Source of the DNA: Adineta steineri
Lineage: Eukaryota > Rotifera > Eurotatoria > Adinetida > Adinetidae
DNA: 64,000 nucleotides
Assembly: GCA_905250115.1 (NCBI GenBank)
Contig: CAJNOI010000169.1
Coordinates: 21,940 to 85,939 of the forward strand
Direction: 5' to 3'
The notes under the pieces were generated by a model, which was given only the letters and a program-made list of their open reading frames with translations, was not told where the DNA came from and made no database searches. The stretch's first letter is position 1; every line of letters begins with the position of its first letter. A program made the position numbers and the translations under genes. Of this stretch, positions 33,924-47,077 are shown piece by piece.

Positions 33924-35651
33924 GTGTTGATTTCAAGATAGAATCTAGAGAAAAAGAAGTGATGTTTGTTTCTTCCAAAGAGAAATATGTACGTTGTAAT
34001 GAATATGTAAGTGCGTAAAAAGAAAGAAAAAGAAAAACATAATTATACTATACATTCTGTCTCAATCACGATATTTTTCTTTTTCAAAATTATGAAAGAA
34101 AAAAAAGAGAACAAATATGTTACTGTCAATATATACAAAAATAAACTGCATAACAATATTAAATCGTTTTTTTAGTTGATCTAAAAATTTATTCAATATT
34201 TAGTGTTTTATCATAAATGAATTTTATTTATTGAAATATTTTCTTAAAAATTAGATAATTGATTAAATGGATATGTAATAATTGAATGAGTATTATCAAT
34301 TTTTATTCAAAATAAATATATTACTAAACGAATGATGGGTGTGTGTGTGTGTGTATGGGTATGAAGGTGGGTTATGAAAGACCTTTACCCACCCACACCC
34401 TCAAGAATCATAAGCGTTTCTAAGTGTTCGTCTATTACATCATGGATTGATCATTATGATGGTTATACTATATGTATTGTCTGATGGCTGCCGTATATGA
34501 ACTTGTAATACACTAATATCAGAATATCTCAGAAAGTAACAATTAATCAAATTTAAAATTTTCATGTAATGATGAAATCTTTTGTTCGTTAATTTCGTTA
34601 GATGATGATGAAAAAAGAATTAAAATGATTTGAATGAATCGAAAAAAAAATATTAATGAAAGTCGAATGTTAATCGAATACAGTTAGAAGAAGTATGAAA
34701 CATGTGGTAGATGTTTTCATTCTGTTCTTTGTACTTTTACCGTCTTTTTTTCTTTCTATAGTGAAGAATTAAGAACAAAAGAAAAAAAAATCGATATTTA
34801 ATTTTTTTTAACAATTTATATTTTTCTTACGATAAAATGTGTTAATGCTGATGGTAAAAAAAGGTAAAATGATCGTTATTTGTAGAGGAAAGTCTTTTCA
34901 TTTTAGTTTACAACTTTTAAAATCCTATTACATATATATATTGCTGAATGAATGAAAAAATTATCCTTATTTTATAAAATAAGTAAATTCACTTTTTTTC
35001 GTATAGATCAGCTATGCGAATTGATGCATACGAGATGTTTTGTTCAATTTTTTTTTAATTTTGATCATTGTAGAAATATATGTGAATATAAATACTTATC
35101 GAACGAATATCTCACTAATATATTTTTTTTCATCGTTGTGATTTTTCTTATTATGTATTAGAAGACAATTCGAAAGCTAAGGGTTTAAGCTTTTGACTTC
35201 GAAAATTTTTTTAAATGAAAATCGGTGATCGCTCATATATTTTATTGAGGGTTACGATATGTAAATGGATAAAAAACGATTGAATGAATAGAATTAAAGT
35301 CATATTAATATTAGTTTTGAGTTTTATTTTCATTGTTGCCCGAAGATGGAAAACTAATAGATAATAATCATAAATCTCTGTTAACAATTTATTTTATCTA
35401 ATCATTTATTAGACATGGTTGGAATTCATAATCGGAAAATTTTCTAACCATTGAAAAAGATACTAGTAAGATTATCTTTTACAGTATAGAATCCTAATAA
35501 ACTTGTTAAAAAGAAAAAAATTATTGGCTTAATTATATCAATATCATATTGTAGATATAATGTTTCGATCAATCTTTATTCGAATAAAGAAACGGCAAGT
35601 AGATTATCTATGAGATTGAAATAAATTTTTAATAATATTCTATTTATTTAG
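33924..35651. other. Divergent intergenic region
   Basis: Between the F-box gene (-) and the DUF3431-like gene (+). Holds a GT-rich palindrome at 34336-34403 (GGGTGTGTGTG...ACCCACCCACACCC). A 69-codon AT-rich frame at 34952 is not supported. A possible upstream exon of the right-hand gene may lie near 35560-35600. Confidence 0.4.
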
Positions 35652-35691
35652 CACGATTATTTTAATCATTATTTCTACCATATTAATTGGT

Positions 35692-36621
35692 ATGTTAGAG
35701 ATTAACTTTAGTTGTAATAAAAAAATTGAAGAAAATATAATACCTGTATTACAAACAACCGTTCCAATTTCAACTAATATTTCAACATTAAAACCAAGTA
35801 AATGGAAACAAAATCAACTTGTTGTTATACCATCTATATGGAAAGAAATTGATTGGTTTAATCGTTCAAGTTGGCCTCTTTGGTTACGTGAAGGACTTAA
35901 TTTAACTAATAATTCATTACCATCATATCATGTTCATTTATATCAACGTATTGATCCAAATTCTACATATCCATATGATTGGCCATATTGTCCTAATGTA
36001 CATGAAGAAGCTGGTCTTTATTTAAAATTTATCTATGAATATTATCATGATTTACCTGATAAAATGTTATTTATTCAGGGTGATGTTCATGTTCATTCAC
36101 CATATCCAATTGAAACAGTTCAATGTATTCGTGATGATGTTCATTATGCAAGTATCAATTTTTTCTGGAATATTGAACGACCATGGTCATTTTGGCCACG
36201 TGATCCTACTGATAATATAGGATTAATGTATAAATGTGCTGTTCGTTTATTACATTTATTTGGTTTTAATGGCAGAGCTCAACTTAATCCAGAAGGTAAA
36301 ACACCTAGAGATGATAATGTTGTTACAGCTATATGTTGTGCACAATTTTATGTAACAAAACAACGTATTCATCATTATACATATAAACAATGGGCATCAC
36401 TTTATCGTGCAAGTCTACAACCATACTGTACAACTGAACTTGATCGTGAAACACCAGGAAAAAAAGGTATAAAATGGTTTGGTGGAAGTTTTGAACATCT
36501 TTGGCATGTTATTCTTGGTCTTTATGCAACGGATATGCCAGCACAAATACCCGGAACAAATACTGATCCATGTCATTTATTTTATCCGTCTTGTAAAGGA
36601 TCACCATGTTCTGATAATTAA
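35692..36621 (+). CDS. DUF3431-like protein with N-terminal membrane anchor
   Basis: 309 aa from the ATG at 35692. The frame is open upstream to an acceptor-like TTTAG at 35651 and codes for TIILIIISTILIGMLEINFS, a hydrophobic signal-anchor, so the true start is probably in a small upstream exon that I could not join in phase (the obvious ATG near 35561 with donor CAA/GTAGAT is out of phase). The body has features of the DUF3431 family, known mainly from fungi, algae and bacteria: NVHEEAGLYLKFIYEYYHDLPDKMLFIQGD (in which the EA.AYL..I...Y..LPD...F.HG pattern is seen), VVTAICCAQFYVTKQRI and a C-terminal LWHVILG. Luminal or extracellular, probably glycosylation-related by location only; the reaction is unknown. 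No introns in the main domain. Confidence 0.75.
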   Translation: MLEINFSCNKKIEENIIPVLQTTVPISTNISTLKPSKWKQNQLVVIPSIWKEIDWFNRSSWPLWLREGLNLTNNSLPSYHVHLYQRIDPNSTYPYDWPYCPNVHEEAGLYLKFIYEYYHDLPDKMLFIQGDVHVHSPYPIETVQCIRDDVHYASINFFWNIERPWSFWPRDPTDNIGLMYKCAVRLLHLFGFNGRAQLNPEGKTPRDDNVVTAICCAQFYVTKQRIHHYTYKQWASLYRASLQPYCTTELDRETPGKKGIKWFGGSFEHLWHVILGLYATDMPAQIPGTNTDPCHLFYPSCKGSPCSDN

Positions 36622-37644
36622 TGAATTTTTATTTGTTATTTTGTTGTTAAATTTCTTGAAGACTATAGTAATAATTTATTAGGAAGATATTAAAATATTT
36701 TGTATAATCGTCTTTCATATCTTTCTGGATTCAATTGAGAATTATACTCAAAAAAAATTTATTTTAAACGGATCAATAATAAGATTATCGTAATTACTGT
36801 GAAATTTTTATTGTTCGTCTAAACGTACGTTGGCTTATTTGATTCAACATAAATAAGTTAGAAGGATTGGTTATGAATGTTTTAGTTGCATCCTCGCACT
36901 CTCAACTTATTTTATCCTATTCATATATTAATATATCATTTATTCGATATAGATTTAATTATTAGACTGATTGTCAGTCCTTGCCCTTTTTTTAAGCTCT
37001 GTCTGTAAGATGACAAAATATTTTTATTTCTTATTTTTAAACAGCAACCCAAGACGTAGATATTCAGATATATATATTCAAGCAAAAAAAATATCAAGGG
37101 AGATATACATCAAAGAGAAAGACAGAACGCGCAAGTACATTTCGATGCCCTCGAATAAACAAAGAAACGAAATGTTATCTATCGATCGAAAGAATTTGTA
37201 AAATAAATAGATAGGCTATCTCTTGTCTTTAGATATACTACAGAATCTCAGTCTAAAGGTACAAAGGTACAAGTACGAATTGCCCATTTTTTCGACAACA
37301 TTTGATTTACATAAAATTATTGACGGTATTTTATGGCGATTACTTTCAAAGATATGATACTTATTGTCAAGTATGACTGGTTGACTTTTATCATAACTGA
37401 TCGAATGTATATCGTTTTATGACTACATATGCAAAAAGTACCAATTTTCTTAAATCATTCGGCATTGTAATAATATTTTAGAATGAATATACTTCAATGG
37501 GCTCGAATTAATTTTCTATTTATCTAAATCAATTTATGTCCCAATATTAATAAATAATATCCCGATTATAATCATACTTTTTAAGTTTATTTTATCGGTA
37601 TACAAAAACTAAAACAAGATAGTGATAAAATAGAGAGTATCTAG
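36622..37644. other. Intergenic between convergent genes
   Basis: AT-rich. A 76-codon frame at 36971 has no supporting features. Nothing else recognised. Confidence 0.5.
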
Positions 37645-39366
37645 TTAATAAAAATTGCCATGAAATGATAAAGGTATATGCACCGGAAGATAAGCACGAG
37701 CAAGTTCTTTGAATGTAATACCATCAAGTACAATTAAAAATGATCGTTTAGCTTTTTGTTCTAATACAACTGATAATATAACACCATCATCTTCTTTACT
37801 ATCTTCATCATTGGATCTTGGAACAAAAATTGGTTCACTCGGTGAGGTACATGGTTCTTCCCATACAGCTATGACTTCTTTCGTTTGAACATCTAATTTA
37901 ATTATTCCATCAAATATTCGACCTGGTGGTGCTCGTACAGCATAAACATATTGATATTTTTTTCCAGTAAAATTTGGATTAATACGTGGTAATTCAAATT
38001 GAATTGGTATAAGACTATGTGCATGACTGTTAGCATGAATTCCTTTCGGTTCTCTTGCATTTGCATTTGGTTCAATACATGTATTAGCATCTAAATCTAC
38101 TTCAAATCGTCGAACATAACCGGCACCGGATGGAAATATATTTTCACGTAAATTATTTAAAGTAAATTCATCAATAATTCGTGGATCATCAAATGCACAA
38201 ATATCAACCGTAATTTTCTTTTTATTATTTTCACATTCATAAGAATTAATATGATGAAATTGAAAAAATGCTGGACCAGGAATATATGCAATTTGTTCAC
38301 CGGTATCTAAACTAATAATACGAAAATAAGTTGGCATTGTTTCACCATTCCATTTAAACATTTGTGTTACTGAACCACCGGTAACACTATACCAAAGACC
38401 ATAAAATTTATTAAAATGATATGGAATTTCCGTTAAAATTAAGTAATTTTCACTTATTGATGCTGAATGCATATAACATACATGATCACATGGAAAACGA
38501 AATGATTTTGTTGTTGCTTTAATACGACGATTATAATTTTTACCACGTTCACTTATATTATCAGTTAAATAAAGTAAATAACGACTACGAGATATTAATT
38601 CATCCATATCATCATCATTTACTTCAAAAAAAAAAAATAATTAGAATATTAGTTTCTCAATCAAAATACCTTTAGGAACTTCATCAGATATATCATCTGG
38701 TATAAAAACAATATCAAGAAAATTTCCTTTGTTTGTCATTCGATTACCATAACCAACTGTCATTTTTCGTTTATTATCATGCATAACATGAGCTGTTGCC
38801 ATTGATATTATTGGAGAATCTTTTGGTCGACCATATGGTAAAGTTACAAGTGCTCCAAGATGTTCAAGTGTATCCGGATCAAGTATATTACCTGTTGTTG
38901 TTTCTGTAAGTGCTAATAATTCATTTTGTACCATTTGAACTGTAACACCTGTATCATCGGTATGTGTAGTTGAATCTCGACCAAAAAATAAATTTTGAAA
39001 TCGACCAAGAATTGATTTACATGGATCTGTACCGAATTGTCGTGTTTTTAAAGAACCATTTTTAATTGATTCAGTATATGTACGTGATTTTACAAATGAA
39101 CCACGAAAACCAACTGTTTGTGATGAACCATCAATATTATATTTTTGAATAAAAGCAAATCCATCAAATGCATGATTGAAAGTTGTTTTTGGATCATCAT
39201 TGATTTCATGTGCTCCTGGACCATTACGATATAGATTGCCTTTTAACCATTCAGGAATATTTCCTTGAAATTTAATTATTTCTTCATCGGCACTTTCTTT
39301 TGTTGATGTAAAAAGATTATAATTATTCCATACTTGTTCTTCTGTGTCAACACTAAGTGCTGTCAT
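37645..39366 (-). CDS. Carotenoid cleavage oxygenase (BCO/RPE65 family)
   Basis: Two exons, 38670-39366 and 37645-38621, phase 1; 557 aa. Non-haem Fe(II) oxygenase that cleaves carotenoid or related polyene double bonds. The four iron-binding histidines of the seven-bladed propeller can be placed: H193 (MATAHVMHD), H284 (CYMHSASIS), H355 (FQFHHINSYE) and H553 (SFHGNFY). Glu residues of the second shell are present in LLALTETTTG, ILTEIP and NSYE. GNLYRNGPG near residue 45 and FDGFAF near 68 are typical of the family. No signal peptide, so probably cytosolic or peripherally membrane-bound. One short intron of 48 bases. BCO1-like, BCO2-like and bacterial-type subfamilies cannot be separated by eye. 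Confidence 0.92.
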
Positions 39367-40690
39367 TCTCTAGAAAAGAAAATATAATTCTTTTATTTTA
39401 TTAAATATTTTCATTCATATGGTATTTTGTTGATATCTATAAACATAATAAAGTATAAATAAAACTATTAAAAGAATATATTTTTTACCTTTATTTTAAT
39501 CGAGAAAGAATTCTTGAAATGATTACTAACTATTTTTTTTTGCTATGCTGTAAGAGCTTATATATATGCCTCGAAAGATTCGTTTTACTTTCTTATGAAT
39601 TATAATAAATGTAGAAATAACTTCTAATGTCCTTAATGTTTTAAATGTTCGATACAACGTTAGATAATCAAAGTCCTAGATGAGAAAAACACGTATACAA
39701 CTAGAAAATAAGTGAAGACTATAAGTAACCAATGATCAAAATTATCTATCAGATGTCGTTAGTAACAGTATGAAGATTTGAATTATTATTCTTAATACAA
39801 ATCCGACATATTTATAAATCAGGGTTCTGCATGGGATGAGTCATGTCTCCCATGGGATAATAATTGTTTTTTTTTAAGAAAAATATTATTCTACATAAAG
39901 GTTACGTTTGACAGTCGGTAGACATAAGTAATATTTATTTCCAGAAATGATTGGCATATGCGATTTAATAAATTACGAGCCATTTCAAGTGTAACTTATT
40001 CTGAGTAATAATACAGTAAATGAAACTTCAAAAGAAGTCTAACGTAGTTCCTGTTTAGAAAAATAATGAAGTTTTCTTTTCTTTTACTATTTATTATTAA
40101 AATGATTAATGACACAACGACTTCATTTTGTTCCTAATAAACTTTTATTTCATTTATCATTTATGACATACGATCAACGAGAAAAGAAATCTACTCTGTC
40201 ATTCTTTATTATGTTATTTTTCCTTTTATCCTCTGTACTGTCAGGACCGAATGTTCATCAATTAAACCGAAAAAACAAGAGAAAAGAAATCTACTGTAAG
40301 CTTAAAAATATTATTAAAAATCTCGTTTTCTCACTTGTCATTTATTGGGTGAGGGTATACGTCCGGATAATGAATGCGAAGAATACGCACACCCATAAAA
40401 ACTGGGTGAAACTATTTCCACCCACTTCTTCTCTGGCTCTGCTCCTAACAACCTCTTCCGAGCTATTCTAACACGATACTAGAAATCTTTTTGAAAAATT
40501 ATGATAGGACTTCGTGCAATCGCAAAAAAGTTGTTAAAACTTCTGAAAAGAAGGTTTTTTCTATTAATATTCAGCAGACGATATTTTTATATTATCTTGA
40601 AGGATTATTACAATTCTTTATGATAAAAAAATACAATATGAATAATGTCCACAGTTGGTTTTGTGTTTAATTGTGATTTTTGTTAATTTT
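39367..40690. other. Intergenic with weak telomere-like tract
   Basis: A degenerate GGGTGAGGG...CACACCCA...CACCCAC tract lies at about 40345-40425. The 120-codon frame at 40109 runs across it and is not supported. Confidence 0.45.
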
Positions 40691-42002
40691 TTAATATATC
40701 ATATATGGAACAATAGAAAATCTTTGTACGCGATGATTATATGTATCGACGACATAGAGATGACCTTCTCGATGGAATATTAAATCACTGGGAAGAGAGA
40801 GTTGATTTGCTTCATATCCTCTTTTATTTCCACCGACTATAATCACACCTTCTCTTGTATTTGGCGACCAATACATGATTCGGTCGTTTCCGGTGTCAGC
40901 TATAAAAATATTACCTAAATGATCGATAAGAATTCCTAGAGGAAACGATAACTGTGTGAGGCTATTTCCTTCGCCATGTCCACCTGCAACAACAAGACCA
41001 TCTTTTGCACCTTTCATCCATTTCATTACACGATGATTATTTGCATCGGCTACATAGACTGATAGATCTTGATCAACAGCGATACGACTAGGAGAATGTA
41101 GTTGATTTAAATTACCTCCTCTTCGATTCCCACCTGCGACAATTGTTTCACTCATATCTGTTTGTCTCCAACGGATTACTTTTTGTTTCGATTTATCAGA
41201 AACATAAATATCTCCATTCCGATCTACTGCTAGACCAGTACATGCAATATTTGTAATAATAGTCTGAATATTACTACTATTTCGAAGAGACCATCGCTTA
41301 ACTCGTTCTTTTCCTAGATCACAAATGATAAGAGAATCATCGTTTTCATCAATAATTATATCAATTGGCCTATAGTATATCCCGACGTCACTTTCTCGTT
41401 GGACATCATAAGCAACAACATCAGCATAGCTTGCACCAAATTTCCATTCAGTAATACGTTGATTGGCAGTATCAGCAATATACATACTTTTCTTCTTCTT
41501 ATTAATACATATACTTTCAGGATAGTTAAGTTCATTTAATTCTTTACCATACGTTACAGTACCTCCAGCAACAGTACTAGCATTCTGCTTCCATTTAGTA
41601 TTGATATCAACTGGAATATAGAAAAAAATATTTTAATACATATCAATTCATTTATTTCGATACTCACTCTTGTTTTCTGTTGTTGATAGTGCATCTAATT
41701 TCCGTCTGTTTCTTCTTATAATAGTCGCTGCGGGAATCGTAATCATTAGTATGATCAAAATAACAGTAATACTTGAAAATATAATCCATATACATTTTCT
41801 GCCCCGAATACATTCATATCTATCATAAAAAAAAGCTTTTGCATAAAAATATAATAATTTCTAATGTACATACAATGTTCTTGTTTGAGTTAAGTTAGAG
41901 TTATCTGATTCAAACTAAAATTATTCATCAAAATCTAAGGATTATTTTTTATTGTTTTTCTTAATAAATTACATGAGAGACGCGTATGTTATTATCATTC
42001 AT
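40691..42002 (-). CDS. Type II membrane protein with NHL-repeat propeller
   Basis: Four exons, 41973-42002, 41874-41914, 41668-41819 and 40691-41610; junction phases agree; 380 aa. Start MNDNNIRVSHFESDNSNLTQ. A cytoplasmic tail of about 35 residues ends in CIRGRKC, followed by one membrane helix (IWIIFSSITVILIILMITIP) and a short basic linker (RRNRRK). From about 80 to the end there are at least five NHL units of the type IFIADTGNDRIMYWSPNTREGVIIVGGN...NQLSLPSDLI, expected to form a six-bladed propeller outside the cell. These membrane-anchored NHL proteins are abundant in rotifer genomes; roles in adhesion or recognition are guessed. The first three exons are too short to be seen as open frames and were found from the splice sites. 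Confidence 0.82.
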
Positions 42003-42236
42003 TGTTGATATTCTTAGAATTTAAAATCTATAAAAATGAGAATTGAACGTTATAAAATCAATGTTAATTTAATATTATATGAAAATTGTTCGAAAGAAAT
42101 TCCATTTTGCAAAACGAACTTTTCTTTCATCAATATATGAAGAAATACGAAACTCGAAACAAAAATAAAAGTAAAATACACAATCCTAATAAGTGGAATT
42201 CTTGAAGATATATTTACAATCAAACCTTTTGCGTTA

Positions 42237-42414
42237 TCCATCAAGAAGATTGACCACGTTCGGATCAAATGACATCTCTCATCATAAAACTAACACATTT
42301 GAAAATATTATATGTTCATAGCGGACTTGGAGAAAGTTAGTTAAATATTAAAATTTGTTAGTTTTATAATGAAAGCTTTCATTTGACTCGAACATGGCCA
42401 ATCTTCTTGATGAA
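42237..42414. mobile_element. Foldback element with arms of about 76 bases
   Basis: TCCATCAAGAAGATTGACCA at the left faces its near-complement TGGCCAATCTTCTTGATGAA at the right. Pairing continues through TCAAATGA/TCATTTGA and AAAACTAACA/TGTTAGTTTT nearly to a loop of about 25 bases. Several mismatches only. No coding content. Confidence 0.75.
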
Positions 42415-43397
42415 CAATTTGTAAGAATAATGACGTGAAAATAAAAACAATAGTTGAGACTGAAATGAAATTAATTATCTTATCTGTTGATGTCATAAGA
42501 CATACAAAATAGTCAATGAATATTCAAAGGTAAAAAAAAGAGTTCAAGTAAATACACAGAGGACAAATAACATAATAAGCATTAATAATAAAATTTATTA
42601 TAGCATATATCCATAAATTCGAAATCAAATAAACAAGATCCAGAAAAATATTGATTACCACTAGTGAATAGATAAAACTATGACCCACAAATATTATACT
42701 CACTGAAATTTATCTGTTAAGAAGAATTTAATATTTATAACGCCATTTATTTCATGATTTGTTATATTCAAAGAAAGTGACAGGTGAGAAAAGAAATATT
42801 ATTTAATGAAGATTTATTATATAAAAATAAATTTTCTTTGAATACCATTATTCAACGTCAGAACTAAATTAAAGGACTATTTCTTAATATAAAATAGAAT
42901 TTATTCAATATAGAAAATAACACCATCCATATTTATTAAATTTATTCAAAGGATAAAACAACATCACTTGTTTTCTTCTTCTATAAATATTAATTACAGC
43001 ATAGGGTGTAGCTGTGAGAATATCTGCAATACAAGACATCTACACTTAGCCATCTCCATTCCTTAAGATAATCTTGAAGGATCCATTAGAATCATGAATC
43101 TCCTAGATCCTGTTAAGCTTGATTCAGAATTTTGTCCAAGTTGCTACTCGAATTCTTCTGCGTTGATACTGTAGGATATTAGCAGGATTTACCTTGGATC
43201 ATATTCAGGATTTTGACAAAAATTATGGAATGACTTGTGCTAAGATTTCATTAGGTTTGACTGAAGATGTTTATTAGATCTTGTTATAAAGGTGGTGGAT
43301 GACTATGAGTGTAGGTTAAGGAGATAAAGGGGAGGTAGCCACAATCTTACTCAAACTCATCAACACCTACGCCCTCATCCAAATCCACCCACACCTT

Positions 43398-43946
43398 CTA
43401 TGATTTTCATCATACAAATCTACATTGATTAGACTAAATATAATGAATATTATTTGCTTTTTTCTTTCTTTCTTTCTTTCTCTGTAATCATACTTAAGAA
43501 AAATAATTACATTTTTCTTTCTTACAAAATCTTATTACTAATTAGTTCTACCTCAAATGTTTTTAAAAAAATGATGAAACAGTGCAAAGTCATATTATAC
43601 AGTATATTTCAAGTTTCTTATTTACTGAGAGGAATATCATGCTTTTCTACTTATTTAGTAATGAATATGTGAGGTAGTAAAAAATATATCATTTGAAAAT
43701 AAATGTTGAAAGAGGAAATTATTTCAAAGAAGTACTACTCATTTTTCATAGAATATAATTATTAAATAAATATATTAATATTTTATAAAAATAATTACAA
43801 ATGCATCGAATGATATTACAAAACTAAAATTGAGAATTAATATTGATATCTCGAAAAGTAAATTTTCCAGAACAATCACTCATACTCAGAAGAAATATCT
43901 TCAGTTTTGTTGAGGAAAACACAGAAAATAATATCTTCAACACCCA
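43398..43946 (+). repeat. Dispersed segment, copy 1
   Basis: From CTATGATTTTCATCATACAA to ATATCTTCAACACC. Matches 59653-60236 in the same orientation at roughly 85-90% by eye, with small insertions. Bounded on both sides by telomere-like tracts. Confidence 0.8.
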
Positions 43947-43999
43947 TTCTAGATGGGTGTGGATGTGAATAAAAAGTAAATATAATACCCACACCCTTC
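43941..43999. repeat. Telomere-like palindrome
   Basis: CACCCATTCTAGATGGGTGTGG then AT spacer then CCCACACCC. Sits at the right boundary of the duplicated segment. Confidence 0.5.
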
Positions 44000-44799
44000 G
44001 AATGGTATACAATCTGCGAAAAGAGATTTTTACTGCAACATTAATTTCCATGCATCTCTTACATTGTATTTCTATCCTTCATAAAGAAGTCAACGAAGGT
44101 ATAGAGAATACATCACGTGTTTTTCTTTAGATGTTGATTGAGATATTCAACATTACTTTTGATGAAAATATTAGAGAAAAAATAAAAGAAATTTTTATCA
44201 GATTCTTTTTCCACCTTGTTGAGCATTCCATATACACATATTACAGTTTCAGTCACATAATAACTAATTATCAAAAGCGAACTGCCTATAGGATACACAA
44301 ATTGAAGCAGAAATCATGTTTCACTTTCCTTTTTACCTCTACCTCCATCTTTTTTTTTTTGTCATTTTTTTCTCTTTTTTTAGAGATTTCTCATTATTTA
44401 ATATTGTTTCTATTATAAAATATACGACAGTAGAACATAGATACTCGGAAAAATAGTCATCACTCGTCCCAGCACTGTACGTAAACGTTTTTTAATTTTA
44501 CGTTTTGTATATATTAATTTGTCAGCTATCTATTGATTCTCAAATAACTGAACGTCAATATAACTGGAAAAGAAATAGAATTCCTTTCTTTTGAAGTCTG
44601 ATTTACAGATCAGACATCGTTGCAGGAAAACTTCTCGCATCCTGTTTTGCCCCACACTGCTGAATTGATAAATTCTTCGGCAATAAATGGTCATCCTGCC
44701 ATTGTATACGACCATATTTCTTTATTCTAGAAAGAAAGATAAAGTTAGCTTTGTATTTTTTCTGTGTTTAGCAATTGCTTAAACAATTACATAGCTACC

Positions 44800-47077
44800 A
44801 TGTTACTCTTCAAAATATGGTTACTTGCAGTGAGCGTTACATCAGTTACAACTCAGCTATATCAGACTCACTTTGAACTCACACCTTTTTCAGCAATGTA
44901 TTATCCACCTGACCCTGTTGACATATTGGCTAGTTACACTAACATCTCAGAATTGAAAGTATGTTTACAATATTGCAATCAGAATTCAATGTGTCGCACA
45001 GCTGATTACAGTCCATCAAATGCGAGGCGTTGTCGTCTGTTTCGCAGCTTGTCAAGTATGGGAATAATAGTACCTACAAATGCAACCCCATCTGATACAG
45101 TTGCTAATGGGATTTTGGAATCAAGTTCATATGTGGGGTATCAGCATTCTTGCGATCCGGCTTTATCATTCTTCGCAGTCTACGATCGTTATCTCGTCTG
45201 CAACACTACAATTGGGACTCTACAATGTCCAGCAACGACGTTTTGGGATGGATCAATTTGCATGAATAAAGGTTACAATGGATTCAATTGTAATTCTCCG
45301 ATTATGTGCAGATCAGATTTAAATTTGAGCTGCTCGATTCCAAATGGAGAATGTAGAGTTAGTGGTAAGAGCTTTGTTTCTATCATAGGATCTGACGATT
45401 AAACCTCTTCAGGTTCTGTATAGCTTTTCAAGTGAAATTTTATCCATAATTAGAAGAGTTCCAGAAGGATGTTGAGTTCGATTGTAATTTGGTAAAGATG
45501 CCAAATTCATGAATGATGCTCTTATAGATCATAAGAGTAGGGAACGAAATGCGTGCTTATTGTTTCGAACAGAACGTTTCGTTAGTCCTCATATCAATAT
45601 GGATATGGCATGCTGAGTCTTGTCAGCTAGAATATGACTTTCTAAATCTCTTTCAGATGGAAAGTGCACAATTTCAGTTCACTATATTCGGTTTGCAAAG
45701 ACAATAGTGGTTTTACAATAAAATATATCGAGGGCTAGTATAGATTGTAGTGGGGTATGAGGTGAGCGATGCGGATTGCCATACAGAGCTCTGAATTCTA
45801 CCACGATTTACACTGAAAAAGCGAAAGATGTTCGATGAAACCTTTTTTATGCTAAAAAGGATTTCGAATTTTGCAACGAATAAAATCTACAATAGTGCGA
45901 AGTATTCAAAATGAGCTGGTCTGACTCTTTTCGTTATCTTAGTGCCAACTGAGACAAAGTCTTAAAGATCCAGTGAAATGTAGTAACGAGAGTTTATGTC
46001 TAGATTATTATGAAGACAAAAGGAAAACTCTTGTATTTGATAGTTTGCAACAGCATATTTCTGAATGAAACGACTTACTCAACTGGTGGTAGTCCACAGT
46101 CAGTAGCCGTAGTCGACGTTAACAGCGACAACAAACCCGATATTGTTGTAGCAAACGGAGGTTCAAACAACGTCGGTATTCTTCTCAATGCAGGCAATGG
46201 TACGTTTCTTAGTCAGATTATTTACTCAACTGGTAGTAATCCACAGTCAATAGCAATAGTCGATGTCAATAGCGACAACAAATCCGATATTATTGTCGCA
46301 AACTATGGTTCGAACAACGTCGGTATTCTTCTCAATACAGGCAGTGGCACGTTCCTCAATCAAACGACTTACTCAACTGGTGGTGGTCCACAATCAGTAG
46401 TAGTAGTCGACGTCAACAACGACAACAAACCTGATATTGTTATCGCAAACGGAGGTTCAGACAACGTCGGTATTCTTCTTAACAAAGGCAATGGCACGTT
46501 TCTCAATCAAACTACTTACTCAACTGGTAGTAATCCACGCTCAGTAGCAGTAGTCGATGTCAACAACGACAACAAACCTGATATTGTTGTCGCAAACTGG
46601 GGTTCAAACGACGCCAGTGTTCTTCTCAACACAGGTATCGGCACGTTTCTGAATCAAATTATTTACACAACTGGTGGTGCTCCACAGTCAGTAGCAGTAG
46701 TTGATGTCAACAACGACAATAAACCCGATATTGTTGTCGCAAACTATGGATGGGCTACCGTCGGTGTTCTTCTCAATGCAGGCAATGGCACATTTCTTAG
46801 TCAAACTATTTACTCGACTGGCGATCATCCGGCATCAGTAGTAGTAGTCGACGTCAACAAGGACAACAAACCTGATATTGTTGTCGCAAACTGGAATTCA
46901 ATCAGCGTTGGTGTCCTTCTCAATGCAGGCAATGGCACGTTTCTCAGTCAGATTGCTTACTCAACTGGCAGTTATCCAACCTCAGTAGCAGTAGTCGATG
47001 TCAACAGCGACAAACAACCCGATATTGTTGTAGCAAACGGAGGTGCGAACAACGTCAGTGTTTTCTTACACTGTTAA
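44800..47077 (+). CDS. Secreted PAN-like plus FG-GAP/VCBS repeat protein
   Basis: Best model: exons 44800-45364 and 46044-47077, joined in phase 1 (donor GTG/GTAAGA, acceptor TTTGATAG), 532 aa. Start MLLFKIWLLAVSVTSVTTQ is a signal peptide. Residues about 40-105 resemble a PAN/apple module (CLQYCNQNSMCRTADYS ... RRCRLFRSL), followed by a Cys-rich segment (CPATTFWDGSICMNKG, CSIPNGECRVSG). The second exon codes for seven tandem 49-residue FG-GAP/VCBS units (147-base DNA period) with the calcium-loop-like core DVNNDNKPDIVVAN and GILLNAGNGTF. Such repeats form an integrin-like propeller and are extracellular. The 679-base intron is long for this genome; the alternative is two genes, a 200-aa protein ending at 45402 and a 355-aa protein starting at the ATG at 46010. 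Confidence 0.65.

Larger units (their letters stand above)
42003..44799. other. Intergenic rich in repeats
   Basis: Contains a foldback element (42237-42414), a 0.55-kb duplicated segment (43398-43946) and telomere-like tracts at 43307-43397 and 43941-43999. Short AT-rich frames here are not supported as genes. Confidence 0.5.

Noticed and set aside
36971..37201. 76-codon Lys/Arg-rich frame
   Set aside because: Isolated, AT-rich, no upstream signals and no family likeness.
40109..40471. 120-codon frame upstream of the NHL gene
   Set aside because: Crosses a telomere-like tract and has no recognisable content.
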